This document shows, piece by piece, positions 1-8,227 of a stretch of 64,000 bases of DNA. Location of the stretch: NCBI GenBank assembly GCA_902465155.1, contig CABQLY010000005.1, forward strand, positions 1 through 64,000, given 5' to 3'. The position numbers and the translations under genes were made by a program. The number at the start of each line of letters is the position of its first letter. The first letter of the stretch is position 1. Source of the stretch: an uncultured Oscillospiraceae bacterium (GTDB lineage Bacteria > Bacillota > Clostridia > Oscillospirales > Acutalibacteraceae). Under the pieces are notes generated by a model. It ran no database searches. It was not told the origin of the DNA and worked only from the letters and a program-made list of their open reading frames with translations.

Positions 1-10
1 AAGCGCAACA

Positions 11-67
11 AACCAAGCCCTTTTGGTGCAAAGCAATTTGCACCCGCAAAAAGGCTTGGTTTTTTGT
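11..67 (+). terminator. Rho-independent terminator of an upstream gene
   Basis: A long hairpin pairs AACCAAGCC (11-19) with GGCTTGGTT (53-61), with an inner GGTGCAAA/TTTGCACC stem and a GCAA loop. It is followed by a T run. The gene it ends lies outside the window. Confidence 0.8.
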
Positions 68-78
68 ACGCTATTTTG

Positions 79-110
79 GCCCGTGCAGCGCCGCACGGGC
101 TTTTATTTTT
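79..110 (+). terminator. Second intrinsic terminator
   Basis: GCCCGTGC (79-86) pairs with GCACGGGC (93-100) around a 6-base loop and is followed by TTTTATTTTT. Together with the hairpin at 11-67 it isolates the surface-protein gene from upstream transcription. Confidence 0.75.
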
Positions 111-117
111 GCAGCAG

Positions 118-147
118 TTTACAACATAATACGGATTATGTTGTAAA
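118..147. promoter_or_regulatory. Perfect 13-bp inverted repeat, candidate operator
   Basis: TTTACAACATAAT (118-130) and its exact reverse complement (135-147) are separated by ACGG. The dyad lies about 37 bp before the start of the collagen-like gene, between a terminator and the ribosome binding site. The left arm begins with TTTACA, which resembles a -35 element, but no good -10 follows. With no T run it is more likely a repressor-binding dyad or a 5' UTR hairpin than a terminator. The regulator is unknown. Confidence 0.5.
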
Positions 148-183
148 CCCCAAAGCAGAATGAATTGAAGGAGAGAATTTTCA

Positions 184-3100
184 ATGAAAACAAAATCGAA
201 AAAAATTGTGGCAATTGTTGTTTCTATTGCGTTGATCATTGGCAGCTCTTTTGCAGCTGCTTACATTATGCACCGTAACGAAAGCATAGAAACCTCAACC
301 ACCGTAAAAAACGGCCTTTCGGCCTACGAGTTGGCCGTGCAAAACGGTTACAGCGGAACCTTGCAGGATTGGATTGCTTCATTAAGCGGAAAATCGGCTT
401 TTGAAATTGCTAAGCAAAACGGATACCAAGGAACCGAAAAGGATTGGTCGGCCCGGTTAAATCAGCTGGCCGAAAGCAAGACCCTTGGCATTTTAACGGC
501 AAAGCTGAACAGTGTAAACGAGTTGGTGCTGACCCTTTCGGACGGAACACGCTTAAATTTAGGTAAAGCCAACCTTAAAGGCGATACGGTAACCGTAACC
601 GCCAGCCAAACCACAACGGTAGTAAAGGGTGCCGACGGTAAAAACGGCGTTGACGGAAAAGACGGTGTAAACGGTAAAGACGGCACCAACGGCAAGGACG
701 GCACCAACGGCAAGGACGGCGTAAACGGCACCGACGGTAAAGACGGAACCAACGGAGCCGACGGCGTTGGCATTAAAAGCGCCGCGGTAAATAATAACGG
801 AGAACTGGAGCTAACCTTTTCAAACTACCAAACCGTAAATGTTGGCAAGGTGGTTGGCGCTACGGGGCTAAAGGGCGAAAACGGACTTTCGGCCTACCAA
901 ATTGCCGTAATTTCGGGTGCTACCACCGCCGCCACCGAGCAGGAGTGGATTGCCAGCTTAAAGGGCGCACAGGGTGAAAAAGGCGAAACGGGTGCTGCCG
1001 GTGCGCAGGGCCCACAGGGTGAAAAAGGTGCGCAAGGCGAAAAAGGCGAAACCGGCGCCCAAGGCCCGCAGGGCGAAAAGGGCGCGACCGGCGCCACCGG
1101 TGCTGCCGGGGCAAACGGAAAATCGGCCTATGAAATTGCCAAAGAAAACGGCGTAACCTTAAGCGAGGGCGATTGGCTGAACTCCCTAAAAGGGGAAACC
1201 GGAGCCGCCGGCGCTGCGGGTAAATCGGCTTTTGAAATTGCCCGCGAGGCCGGCTTAACAGCCGAAACCAGCGAAATTGCCTGGATTATGAGCTTAAAGG
1301 GTGAAACGGGCGCGCAAGGTGAAAAGGGCGAGACGGGTGCCACCGGCGCTGCCGGCGAAAACGGAAAATCGGCCTTTGAAATTGCTAAAGCAAACGGTTA
1401 TATTCCGGATTCCGCAACCGAGGCGGAATGGTTAAACTCTTTAAAAGGCGCTCCCGGCCAAAACGGCTTAACCCCCACTATTGGCAGTAACGGCAACTGG
1501 TTTATTGGCAGCACCGATACCGGCGTAAAAGCCAGCGGAACCAACGGTCAAAACGGGGCCGACGGTCAAACCCCTAACATTGGCGCAAACGGAAATTGGT
1601 GGATCGGCACGGTAGATACCGGCGTAGCCGCTCAGGGCCCGCAGGGTGAAAAAGGCGAACAGGGTGCCACCGGTGCCCAAGGTGAAAAGGGCGAAACGGG
1701 CGCTGCCGGTGCTCAAGGCGAAAACGGCTTAACCCCCACTATTGGCAGTAACGGCAACTGGTTTATTGGCAACACCGATACCGGCGTACAGGCCAGCGGT
1801 ACCAACGGTGCCACCCCAACGGTGGGCAACAACGGCAATTGGTTTATTAACGGAACCGATACCGGCATAAAAGCCACTGGCACCGGCATTAAAGCTATTC
1901 AATTAAACGGTAAGGATATGGATATTACCTTAACCGATAACAGCGTGGTGCATTTAGCCAATGTAAAAGGGGAGGACGGCGCCAACGGCATAACGCCCAC
2001 CATAGGCGCCAACGGAAATTGGTACTTAGGCACGGTAGATACCGGTGTGGCTGCTAAGGGCCCGCAGGGCGAAAAGGGCGAACAGGGGGCCACCGGCGCT
2101 CAGGGTCCACAAGGTGAAAAAGGTGAGCAAGGTGCCACAGGAGCTACCGGCGCACAAGGCGAAAAGGGCGAGACCGGCGCTGCCGGCGAAAACGGTAAAA
2201 CACCGAATATTGGGGCTAACGGCAATTGGTGGATTGACGGAGTAGACACCGGCGTGGCCGCTACCGGCCCGCGGGGTGAACAAGGCGAAACCGGCGCTCA
2301 GGGTCCACAAGGTGAAAAAGGCGAAACGGGTGCTACCGGCGCTACCGGCCCGCAAGGCGAAAAGGGTGAAACCGGCGCCACTGGTGCACAAGGCCCGCAG
2401 GGCGAAAAAGGTGACACCGGCGCTACCGGAGCCCAGGGTGCCCAAGGCGAAAACGGCTTAACCCCCACTATTGGCAGTAACGGCAACTGGTTTATTGGCA
2501 GCACCGATACCGGCGTAAAAGCCAGCGGAACCAACGGTCAAAACGGGGCCGACGGTCAAACCCCTAACATTGGCGCAAACGGAAATTGGTGGATCGGCAC
2601 GGTAGATACCGGCGTAGCCGCTAAGGGCCAAACCGGCACCGGCATTACCGGCGCCACCGTAGACGAAAATTACTTTACGCTGCTGCTTTCTAACGGGCAA
2701 ACAATACAGCTAAATGCTGCTGATTTTAAAGGCACACAGGGCGAAAAAGGGGAGCAGGGCGAAACCGGCGCGCAGGGCGTTAGCGTTCTTAGCCTTTCAA
2801 TTGATTCTAACGGCAATTTGGTAGCAACCTACAGTAATAACCCCAACAACCCGCAAACGGTTGCAACCGCCGCACAAATAAAGGGTGAAACCGGCGCCCA
2901 AGGCCCGCAAGGCGAAAAGGGCGAGGCCGGCAGAGGAATTGCAGATATTACTTATTCAAACGGTAAATTTATTTTCACCTTTACCGACGGTACCACCAAA
3001 GAAGTCAGCTCTTCGGGTTCGGGAGGAACAGGCGGTTCTACCGGTGCTACCGGGGGAGACACCGGGATAATTAAATATTTATTAAAGACTGACGGAACAT

Positions 3101-3774
3101 GGTCTGTTTCGGCGGGAAGTACGGCTTCTGAACAAACGGTAATAGAAATTCCGGAAAAGTACAACGGTATAGCAGTAACTGAAATTGCGAGCAACGGATT
3201 TACAGAGCTAAGCAATTTAAAAACTTTTATTATGCCGAATACGGTTACAAAAATAGGGACTAGAGCACTTAGTGTCTGCCACAACTTAACAAATGTAACT
3301 TTTTCTAACCAGTTAAGTATTATTGGAAGTGGTGCTTTTTTTGATTGTCAGCGCTTAGATGAGGTTAGCCTACCAAACACAGTAACCGATATTGGTGATT
3401 ACGCTTTTAGGAGTTGTTTATCCTTGAAAAGCATTACTATTCCGGAAAATGTATCAACAATTGAGTGTGACACTTTTTATGAATGTCAAAGTTTAAATTC
3501 CGTCTCTTTACCTGCAAACTTAAAAAAAATAGAGCATAAAGCATTTGGATATTGTGATGCGCTTAAAGAAATTTCAATACCCAAAAGTGTAACTTATATT
3601 GGAGGTTTCGGCCTATCAGGTAAAATAGAGAATGCTTATTTTGCAGAAACAAGCGGATGGACGCAGGGCTCAGATTCTTTGAACAGAACCGCAGTAGAAG
3701 CGGCGGAATTGGCAGATTCATCAAAAGCGGCAAAACTTTTGAACTACCTTAAAGGATATTTAGAACGAGAATAA
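184..3774 (+). CDS. Secreted collagen-like triple-helix repeat protein with C-terminal leucine-rich repeats
   Basis: This 1196-residue protein is probably a cell-surface adhesin or structural filament. It has a basic N-terminus and one hydrophobic signal/anchor segment (about residues 8-28). Four module types follow in shuffled order: Gly-X-Y collagen repeats rich in GEKGE, GATGA and GKDG; six copies of a GKSAFEIA...W..SLKG motif; eight copies of a 25-residue TPTIGSNGNWFIG...DTGVKASG module; and about six short beta-type units. From about residue 980 to 1150 there are BspA-type LRR_5 repeats such as SLPNTVTDIGDYAFRSC. There is no LPXTG or other sorting signal, so attachment would be through the N-terminal segment or non-covalent. 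The start has AAGGAGAG 9 bp upstream. A 172-bp exact repeat and a GC drop near the LRR part indicate modular assembly. The family is clear; the ligand is unknown. Confidence 0.85.
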   Translation: MKTKSKKIVAIVVSIALIIGSSFAAAYIMHRNESIETSTTVKNGLSAYELAVQNGYSGTLQDWIASLSGKSAFEIAKQNGYQGTEKDWSARLNQLAESKTLGILTAKLNSVNELVLTLSDGTRLNLGKANLKGDTVTVTASQTTTVVKGADGKNGVDGKDGVNGKDGTNGKDGTNGKDGVNGTDGKDGTNGADGVGIKSAAVNNNGELELTFSNYQTVNVGKVVGATGLKGENGLSAYQIAVISGATTAATEQEWIASLKGAQGEKGETGAAGAQGPQGEKGAQGEKGETGAQGPQGEKGATGATGAAGANGKSAYEIAKENGVTLSEGDWLNSLKGETGAAGAAGKSAFEIAREAGLTAETSEIAWIMSLKGETGAQGEKGETGATGAAGENGKSAFEIAKANGYIPDSATEAEWLNSLKGAPGQNGLTPTIGSNGNWFIGSTDTGVKASGTNGQNGADGQTPNIGANGNWWIGTVDTGVAAQGPQGEKGEQGATGAQGEKGETGAAGAQGENGLTPTIGSNGNWFIGNTDTGVQASGTNGATPTVGNNGNWFINGTDTGIKATGTGIKAIQLNGKDMDITLTDNSVVHLANVKGEDGANGITPTIGANGNWYLGTVDTGVAAKGPQGEKGEQGATGAQGPQGEKGEQGATGATGAQGEKGETGAAGENGKTPNIGANGNWWIDGVDTGVAATGPRGEQGETGAQGPQGEKGETGATGATGPQGEKGETGATGAQGPQGEKGDTGATGAQGAQGENGLTPTIGSNGNWFIGSTDTGVKASGTNGQNGADGQTPNIGANGNWWIGTVDTGVAAKGQTGTGITGATVDENYFTLLLSNGQTIQLNAADFKGTQGEKGEQGETGAQGVSVLSLSIDSNGNLVATYSNNPNNPQTVATAAQIKGETGAQGPQGEKGEAGRGIADITYSNGKFIFTFTDGTTKEVSSSGSGGTGGSTGATGGDTGIIKYLLKTDGTWSVSAGSTASEQTVIEIPEKYNGIAVTEIASNGFTELSNLKTFIMPNTVTKIGTRALSVCHNLTNVTFSNQLSIIGSGAFFDCQRLDEVSLPNTVTDIGDYAFRSCLSLKSITIPENVSTIECDTFYECQSLNSVSLPANLKKIEHKAFGYCDALKEISIPKSVTYIGGFGLSGKIENAYFAETSGWTQGSDSLNRTAVEAAELADSSKAAKLLNYLKGYLERE
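1461..1632 (+). repeat. 172-bp direct repeat, copy 1
   Basis: Read base by base, 1461-1632 is identical to 2451-2622, offset by 990 bp (330 codons, in frame). It encodes two NGNW modules. A diverged third copy of its first half lies at about 1722-1808. Confidence 0.9.
2451..2622 (+). repeat. 172-bp direct repeat, copy 2
   Basis: This is the second copy of the exact repeat in the collagen-like gene. Recombination between the copies would remove or add 330 residues without breaking the reading frame. Confidence 0.9.
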
Positions 3775-3789
3775 AAGGAGAAAAAATTT

Positions 3790-4032
3790 ATGACAGCAAA
3801 CGAGTTAACCATGAACGATTCTTATTTAATAGTAGAAAACGGGGAAAACGAAAACGGTACAATTATTAAAGTTTCTTACCGCAGCAATTTAATAAATGTT
3901 TTTCAAAAAATTGAACCGGAAAGGTTTTCGCAAATTAAAGATTTAGATGTGAACAAAATTGTTGATTTTAGAAAAATTGTAAGCATAGCGGGTGATTCCG
4001 GCTACAGCCTTTACCAGCTTACACAGCTGTAA
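3790..4032 (+). CDS. Small hypothetical protein, co-transcribed with the surface protein
   Basis: I do not recognise this 80-residue protein. It is acidic, has no signal peptide or membrane segment, and looks like one small folded domain (SYLIVENGE..., IIKVSYRSN, VDFRKIVSIAG). AAGGAG lies just before its ATG. It begins 15 bp after the collagen-like gene stops and is followed at once by a terminator, so the two genes form one unit. Its base composition resembles the AT-richer LRR end of its neighbour. It could be a regulator or an accessory factor; nothing in the sequence decides this. Confidence 0.65.
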   Translation: MTANELTMNDSYLIVENGENENGTIIKVSYRSNLINVFQKIEPERFSQIKDLDVNKIVDFRKIVSIAGDSGYSLYQLTQL

Positions 4033-4056
4033 AATTTAAATTACAACCTTTTTTCG

Positions 4057-4088
4057 GGGGCGGTTTGCAAAACCGCCCCTATTTTTTA
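4057..4088 (+). terminator. Intrinsic terminator of the surface-protein operon
   Basis: GGGGCGGTTT (4057-4066) pairs with AAACCGCCCC (4070-4079) around a 3-base loop and is followed by TATTTTTT. Confidence 0.9.
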
Positions 4089-4203
4089 CGCCGAAAGGGG
4101 TTCGGTTTTACGCCCAAACAGCCCTAAAACAAAGGAAAATCCTACCAAACGACAAAATACGACCTTTTGTGCAAATAATTTTAAAATATTTTAGATAAAA
4201 TTA

Positions 4204-4232
4204 TTGACAAATGAAATATTATGTGATATGAT
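4204..4232 (+). promoter_or_regulatory. Near-consensus sigma-A promoter
   Basis: TTGACA (4204-4209), a 17-bp spacer and TATGAT (4227-4232) lie 34 bp upstream of the small gene at 4266. A CGGAG ribosome binding site follows. Confidence 0.85.
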
Positions 4233-4265
4233 AGGAACAACAAATATGAACGGAGTGTTAAAAAA

Positions 4266-4532
4266 ATGAAAGAAAATTCTGAAACACAAGAGCAAGAAAT
4301 ACAGTACCGGTACGGTTACGAGGAGCACAGCCACAAAACAGAGAAGGGCGTGCCGTACCGGGGGTTTGATATTGTGGCATTTTGCGGGCAGCAGCTGGTT
4401 TACCGGGCAGAGAATGTTTTTACAGCAAAAAGCGTGGCAGAACAATTTGTAAACCGCTGTAATGCCGAGGGGTTGGAGCTTTGTCATTTGGCCGATGTTT
4501 TAGAGGATAGATTGTGTGTACTGCCGCTGTAA
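4266..4532 (+). CDS. Small DUF6514-like protein
   Basis: This is an 88-residue soluble protein with a charged N-terminus, followed by YRGFDIVAF, a stretch like STDK..V..F...CN (FTAKSVAEQFVNRCN) and a C-terminal LCHLADVLED. The order aromatic strand, helix, H-L-x-D-V-x-E-D resembles the DUF6514 family of small Clostridia proteins as I remember it. Function is unknown. It has its own strong promoter and stands alone between two terminators, so it is probably well expressed. Confidence 0.65.
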   Translation: MKENSETQEQEIQYRYGYEEHSHKTEKGVPYRGFDIVAFCGQQLVYRAENVFTAKSVAEQFVNRCNAEGLELCHLADVLEDRLCVLPL

Positions 4533-4650
4533 GATTGCAAAAAAACTGGGCAGCCGTGTGGCGCGTGGTAGATAAAATTGCGGATTGTACCACCCTTGCG
4601 TTTGGCCTTTATTTAATTGCAGCGGAAAAAAATTTAACAAATAAAAAACG

Positions 4651-4712
4651 CGGCCTTTGGCCGCAAAAATAGTACCGGCCGTGCAAAACCTGCACGGCCG
4701 GTATGTTTTTGT
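4651..4712. terminator. Bidirectional terminator
   Basis: A small GCGGCC/GGCCGC hairpin is followed by CCGGCCGTGC...GCACGGCCGG (about 4675-4701). T-rich stretches flank it on both strands. It can serve the small plus-strand gene and the minus-strand AraC gene. Confidence 0.75.
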
Positions 4713-4777
4713 TTTGTTTTTGTTCTGCTTGCTTTTAACAAAGGGCAAAGGCGGGTAGGTAAACAGCCGCGCTAAAA

Positions 4778-5680
4778 TTACGGGCGGTTTTTAAAAATAT
4801 AATCCGGCTCGGCGGTGTTGGCCGCCTTTCTTAAAGCGGTTGGGGTGGCGCCGTAAAACTTTTGGGTGGCCCGGTAAAACGAATTTTTATCATGAAATCC
4901 GCAGTACGAAATAATGGTTTTAATTGGCATATTGGTTGTTTGCAAAAGCTCTACCGCCTTTTTGGTGCGCAGCTGCTGGGTGTAGCTTTTAAAGCCCATG
5001 CCAAACTTTTCTTTAAACACGCGGCTAAAATAGGCCGGGCTGTAAAAGCATTTTTCGGCCAGTGTTTCTAAGGTTAAATCGGCCGAAAAGTTGTTTTGAA
5101 TATACTCCAGCATTTGGCGCATTACATCGCTTTTGTCGTAATACTCCTGGTGGTCGGCGCTGCTCAACTTGCGAATCATTTTTAAAAACAGGGCCTCAAT
5201 ATAATCGCGCACCACATTTTTGTAAAGCGATTTTTTGCAGCGCAGCTCCTCAATAATATCCTCTAAAATGTGCTCTACGGCCTGCCGCTCCTGCCCGGTA
5301 AAGGTTACAATGGGGTCCGGGTTGCCCGAAATATCTCCGTGAAATTCGCTGAACTCTGTTAGGCTTAAAATGTCAAAGGCGTTTTTGCTGTTAATTAGCT
5401 CGCGGCTTAAAAAAAACAAATCGAACATTACTTCAATGTAGGTCATAGAGCCGTTGGCCAAAAAGTCGTGCGTTTTGCCGTAGTTTACATACAAAAAATC
5501 TCCGCGGCTAACCTCGTAAGCAACGCCGTCAATATACTGGGTGCCGGTGCCGGCGCAAATGTAGATCAGCTCAACAAAATCGTGCCGGTGCGGGTCGCCC
5601 CGGCGCTGAGTGGTTACAATTTTGTGTGCCCCGGTGTGCTCGTCATGATTTTTTATTACATTAAAAGATAAGGTTTTCAT
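4778..5680 (-). CDS. AraC-family transcriptional regulator
   Basis: This 300-residue regulator has an N-terminal cupin-type sensing domain (HRHDFVELIYI at about 31-41, then GDFLYVNYGKTHDF at about 60-73). Two helix-turn-helix motifs form the C-terminal DNA-binding domain (about 191-287, containing LETLAEKCFYSPAYFSRVFKEKFG without its tail residues in this quote's place of origin). The HxHxxxE pattern suggests binding of a small, perhaps sugar-like, effector. It starts 5 bp after the ABC exporter gene stops, with no clear ribosome binding site of its own, so it is probably translated by coupling. The target is likely the same operon or a distant one. Confidence 0.88.
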   Translation of the reverse strand: MKTLSFNVIKNHDEHTGAHKIVTTQRRGDPHRHDFVELIYICAGTGTQYIDGVAYEVSRGDFLYVNYGKTHDFLANGSMTYIEVMFDLFFLSRELINSKNAFDILSLTEFSEFHGDISGNPDPIVTFTGQERQAVEHILEDIIEELRCKKSLYKNVVRDYIEALFLKMIRKLSSADHQEYYDKSDVMRQMLEYIQNNFSADLTLETLAEKCFYSPAYFSRVFKEKFGMGFKSYTQQLRTKKAVELLQTTNMPIKTIISYCGFHDKNSFYRATQKFYGATPTALRKAANTAEPDYIFKNRP

Positions 5681-5685
5681 CTACG

Positions 5686-7503
5686 CTAAGATTGCAGCTT
5701 TTTCAGCTGATAAAACTCCCCTTTCAAATTCATTAGTTCCTCGTAGGTGCCAAATTCGGTGCAGTGCCCGTCGCGCATAACGGCAATTTTATCGGCATTG
5801 CGAATGGTAGAAAGCCGGTGCGCTACAATAAAGGTGGTGCGGTTTTGGGTTAGGTTATCAATAGCGTCCTGAATTTCTTTTTCGCTAATGCTGTCCAGCG
5901 CGCTGGTGGCTTCGTCAAAAATAATTACCTGCGGATCGCGAATAATGGCCCGCGCAATGGAAATACGCTGCCGCTGCCCGCCCGAAAGCTTGCCGCCGTG
6001 CTCGCCTACTACGGTATCTAACCCGTGGGGCAGGGTTTTAATAAACCCGGTTAGGTTGGCGGCCTTAACGGCGGCGTCCAGCTGCTTGCCGGTTACGGTT
6101 GGCAGCCCGTAGGTAATATTATCCCTTATAGTGCCCGAAAACAAAATGCTGGTTTGCGGTACTACGGCAATGTGCCGGCGGTAGCTGTGTAGGTCAAGGG
6201 TGTTAATGTCGTTACCGTCTATTAAAATTGTGCCGGAATTGGCCTTGTTAAACCCAATTACCATGTTTAAAACGGTAGATTTTCCCGCGCCGGATTCGCC
6301 AACCAGCGCAATGGTTTCCCCCGCGGTTACATGCAGGTTTAGGTGGTTCAGCACCAGCTTTTCGGGGCTGTAGCCAAAGCAAACATCTTTAAAATCGTAC
6401 TCCCCGCGCAGGGTGGTTAGCTTTTTCTTGCCGTCGTTGTCCTCAATATCGTTCGCACTTAAAATTTCACCAATAGAGGCAATAGATTCGGTGCCCTTTG
6501 AAATGGTTGGCAGCAGCCCCACTAAGGAGGATATTTGGTTTACAATGGTGGTAAAGTAGGTTTGGTAAAGCGCAATTTCCCCAATTGAAATATCGCCCTT
6601 ATACGCCATGTAGCTGGTTGTGGCAAGGCAAATGCCCTGAAATACCTGAAAAATTGCCCAGCTGGAGGCCCCGAACAGCTGCTGAATTAAATCTAACCGG
6701 TAGCCCTTTTCGGCAACATCCTTTAGTTGGCTGGTAAATTTGTTAATTTCGCTGTCTTCCAGCGCGTGGGCGCGGGTAACGGGAATAAGCTCTACCATGT
6801 CTAAAACCTCGGCCGAGGTTTCCTCCACGCCTTTTCTAAAATCGCGGTTGCGGTTGCGGATTTTGGTGCGAAAGGCTACCGTGGTAATGGCCGCTATGGG
6901 CGCGCAAAGAATAAAGAATAAAAATACAATCCAGTTGGTAAGCAGCACCACAACCAGCGAGGCGCTAAGGTTTAAAATAATGCCCAAAACCGTTTCAAAC
7001 AGCTGAAAGGAAAGGGCCTCTACCGCCTCAACATCCCGCATAATTTTAGATTGAATTCGGCCGGATTGCATTTCTTTGTGAAAGGAAATTGAAAGCTGCT
7101 GCAATTTGCGCACCATGGCACCGCGCAGCCCGGCCTCAACGCTGCGGCGGGCCCGGCTGAATAAAAGCGTATGCACATAGTGCGTTGGCACATTCAGCGC
7201 CAGCAGCAAAAGCAAGCCAAGCATATAAAGCGCCAGCTGCTGCAGCCCGTTTTGCGGGTGGCTGGCCGCAATGTTAATAACGGCGCTGGTAATAAGCGGC
7301 AGTACCCACGAGGGGCTGGATTTTATGGCAAAAAAAACGGCCGAAAAAAGCAGCTTAATATAATGTCCTTTATACAGCTTAAAAAGCAACCGGACGGATT
7401 TTTTGCTGCCATCGGCGTAATAGGCTATAAAATTTTTCTCCTGCCGGAGTAATTCGCGGTCGTCAAAGTGCAGTTTTGGTTGTATTCGTTTGGCGTTTTG
7501 CAT
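5686..7503 (-). CDS. ABC-type exporter, fused permease and ATPase
   Basis: This is a half-transporter of 605 residues in the multidrug/lipid exporter class. An N-terminal six-helix ABC membrane domain (about 50-340) precedes an ATPase with Walker A GESGAGKST (about 402-410), signature LSGGQRQR (about 504) and Walker B VIIFDEATSALD (about 523). As a single half-transporter gene it would act as a homodimer. An in-frame TTG 21 bp upstream is possible, but GGGGGAG lies 6-13 bp before the ATG at 7503, which is therefore preferred. It is the first gene of an operon with the AraC regulator. The substrate cannot be told from sequence. Confidence 0.9.
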   Translation of the reverse strand: MQNAKRIQPKLHFDDRELLRQEKNFIAYYADGSKKSVRLLFKLYKGHYIKLLFSAVFFAIKSSPSWVLPLITSAVINIAASHPQNGLQQLALYMLGLLLLLALNVPTHYVHTLLFSRARRSVEAGLRGAMVRKLQQLSISFHKEMQSGRIQSKIMRDVEAVEALSFQLFETVLGIILNLSASLVVVLLTNWIVFLFFILCAPIAAITTVAFRTKIRNRNRDFRKGVEETSAEVLDMVELIPVTRAHALEDSEINKFTSQLKDVAEKGYRLDLIQQLFGASSWAIFQVFQGICLATTSYMAYKGDISIGEIALYQTYFTTIVNQISSLVGLLPTISKGTESIASIGEILSANDIEDNDGKKKLTTLRGEYDFKDVCFGYSPEKLVLNHLNLHVTAGETIALVGESGAGKSTVLNMVIGFNKANSGTILIDGNDINTLDLHSYRRHIAVVPQTSILFSGTIRDNITYGLPTVTGKQLDAAVKAANLTGFIKTLPHGLDTVVGEHGGKLSGGQRQRISIARAIIRDPQVIIFDEATSALDSISEKEIQDAIDNLTQNRTTFIVAHRLSTIRNADKIAVMRDGHCTEFGTYEELMNLKGEFYQLKKLQS

Positions 7504-7616
7504 AGCAGCCACTCCCCCAGCCAAAATTTAAAACCTTGGCTTTGGCTTTTTGTCGGTAAGCGTTAAACACCCCCCAAAAGGCTTTCACACTTGCCTAACT
7601 ATGGGTATTATACCAG

Positions 7617-7644
7617 TTACCCTAAAAATGTCAACCCCAAAAGC
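7617..7644 (-). promoter_or_regulatory. Promoter of the ABC exporter-AraC operon
   Basis: On the minus strand TTGACA (7644-7639) and TATAAT (7622-7617) are 16 bp apart, and the -10 is preceded by TGG. The leader to the ATG is about 105 nt. Confidence 0.85.
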
Positions 7645-7692
7645 GGTTAAAGTTCAAACAATTTTTGGGGCAAAATTTAAACCGCCTTGGCG

Positions 7693-7724
7693 CACAAAAA
7701 AGCCGCCCCGAAAAAGGGCGGTTC
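7693..7724 (-). terminator. Terminator of rpmB
   Basis: Read on the minus strand, a CCGCCC/GGGCGG hairpin is followed by CTTTTTTG. It lies about 75 bp after the rpmB stop codon. Confidence 0.75.
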
Positions 7725-7799
7725 TTAGGGCTGCCAAAGCCAGCCTTTGCCGGCCTGTGCCAACGGCCCTGCGGGCCAATTACAAGTTTGCGCAAAAAA

Positions 7800-7988
7800 T
7801 TAAACGGCGCGGGTAACCTTGCCGGAACGCAAGCAACGGGTGCAAACATTAATTCTGCGGGGAGAACCGTTTACAATTGCCTTTACGCGCTTAACATTAG
7901 GCTTCCAGGTGCGGTTGCTGCGACGGTGAGAGTGAGAAACCTTAATACCAAAGGTAATTTCTTTGCTGCAAATATCACATTTTGCCAT
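7800..7988 (-). CDS. rpmB: 50S ribosomal protein L28
   Basis: The 62-residue product begins MAKCDICSKE and has the zinc-binding CxxC pairs CDIC and CTRC of the C+ form of L28. It also shows the family's HSHRRSNRTWKPNV core. It is part of the large ribosomal subunit. AAAGGAGGTG lies 6 bp before this ATG, so the nine upstream in-frame bases are not part of the gene. It is monocistronic, with its own promoter and terminator. Confidence 0.97.
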   Translation of the reverse strand: MAKCDICSKEITFGIKVSHSHRRSNRTWKPNVKRVKAIVNGSPRRINVCTRCLRSGKVTRAV

Positions 7989-8063
7989 TTGTGGCACCTC
8001 CTTTAAACTTTGGAGCGGCGGAAATTAAAGAAAAACCGCCAAACTTCCTGCATAACACAGGTT

Positions 8064-8092
8064 ATTATAGCAGATTACGCCGCCAATTGCAA
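8064..8092 (-). promoter_or_regulatory. Promoter of rpmB
   Basis: On the minus strand TTGCAA (8092-8087), a 17-bp spacer and TATAAT (8069-8064) precede rpmB by about 75 bp. Confidence 0.75.
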
Positions 8093-8154
8093 GTGTTTTT
8101 TGCCCCTTTTTTATTTTTTGGCGTTTTTACCGCCTTTGCGCTTTCTTACGGGTG

Positions 8155-8183
8155 TTGACACTACCGCCAAACTGGTTTATAAT
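8155..8183 (+). promoter_or_regulatory. Consensus promoter of the aldolase gene
   Basis: TTGACA (8155-8160) and TATAAT (8178-8183) are separated by 17 bp, a perfect sigma-A match. Transcription would begin near 8190. Confidence 0.9.
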
Positions 8184-8227
8184 AATGTTGTTATTTTAAA
8201 ATTTTAACTTTTGGAGTGTTACCGTTT

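Noticed and set aside
462..2700. Long antisense and frame-shifted reading frames inside the collagen-like gene
   Set aside because: They are shadows of repetitive Gly-X-Y codons, rich in Pro, Ser or Arg, and have no ribosome binding sites.
184..3774. Phage tail fibre origin of the collagen-like gene
   Set aside because: It has a signal/anchor segment and LRR repeats, and no phage genes lie nearby.
7631..8006. Overlapping frames on both strands around rpmB
   Set aside because: They are shadows of rpmB and its terminator.
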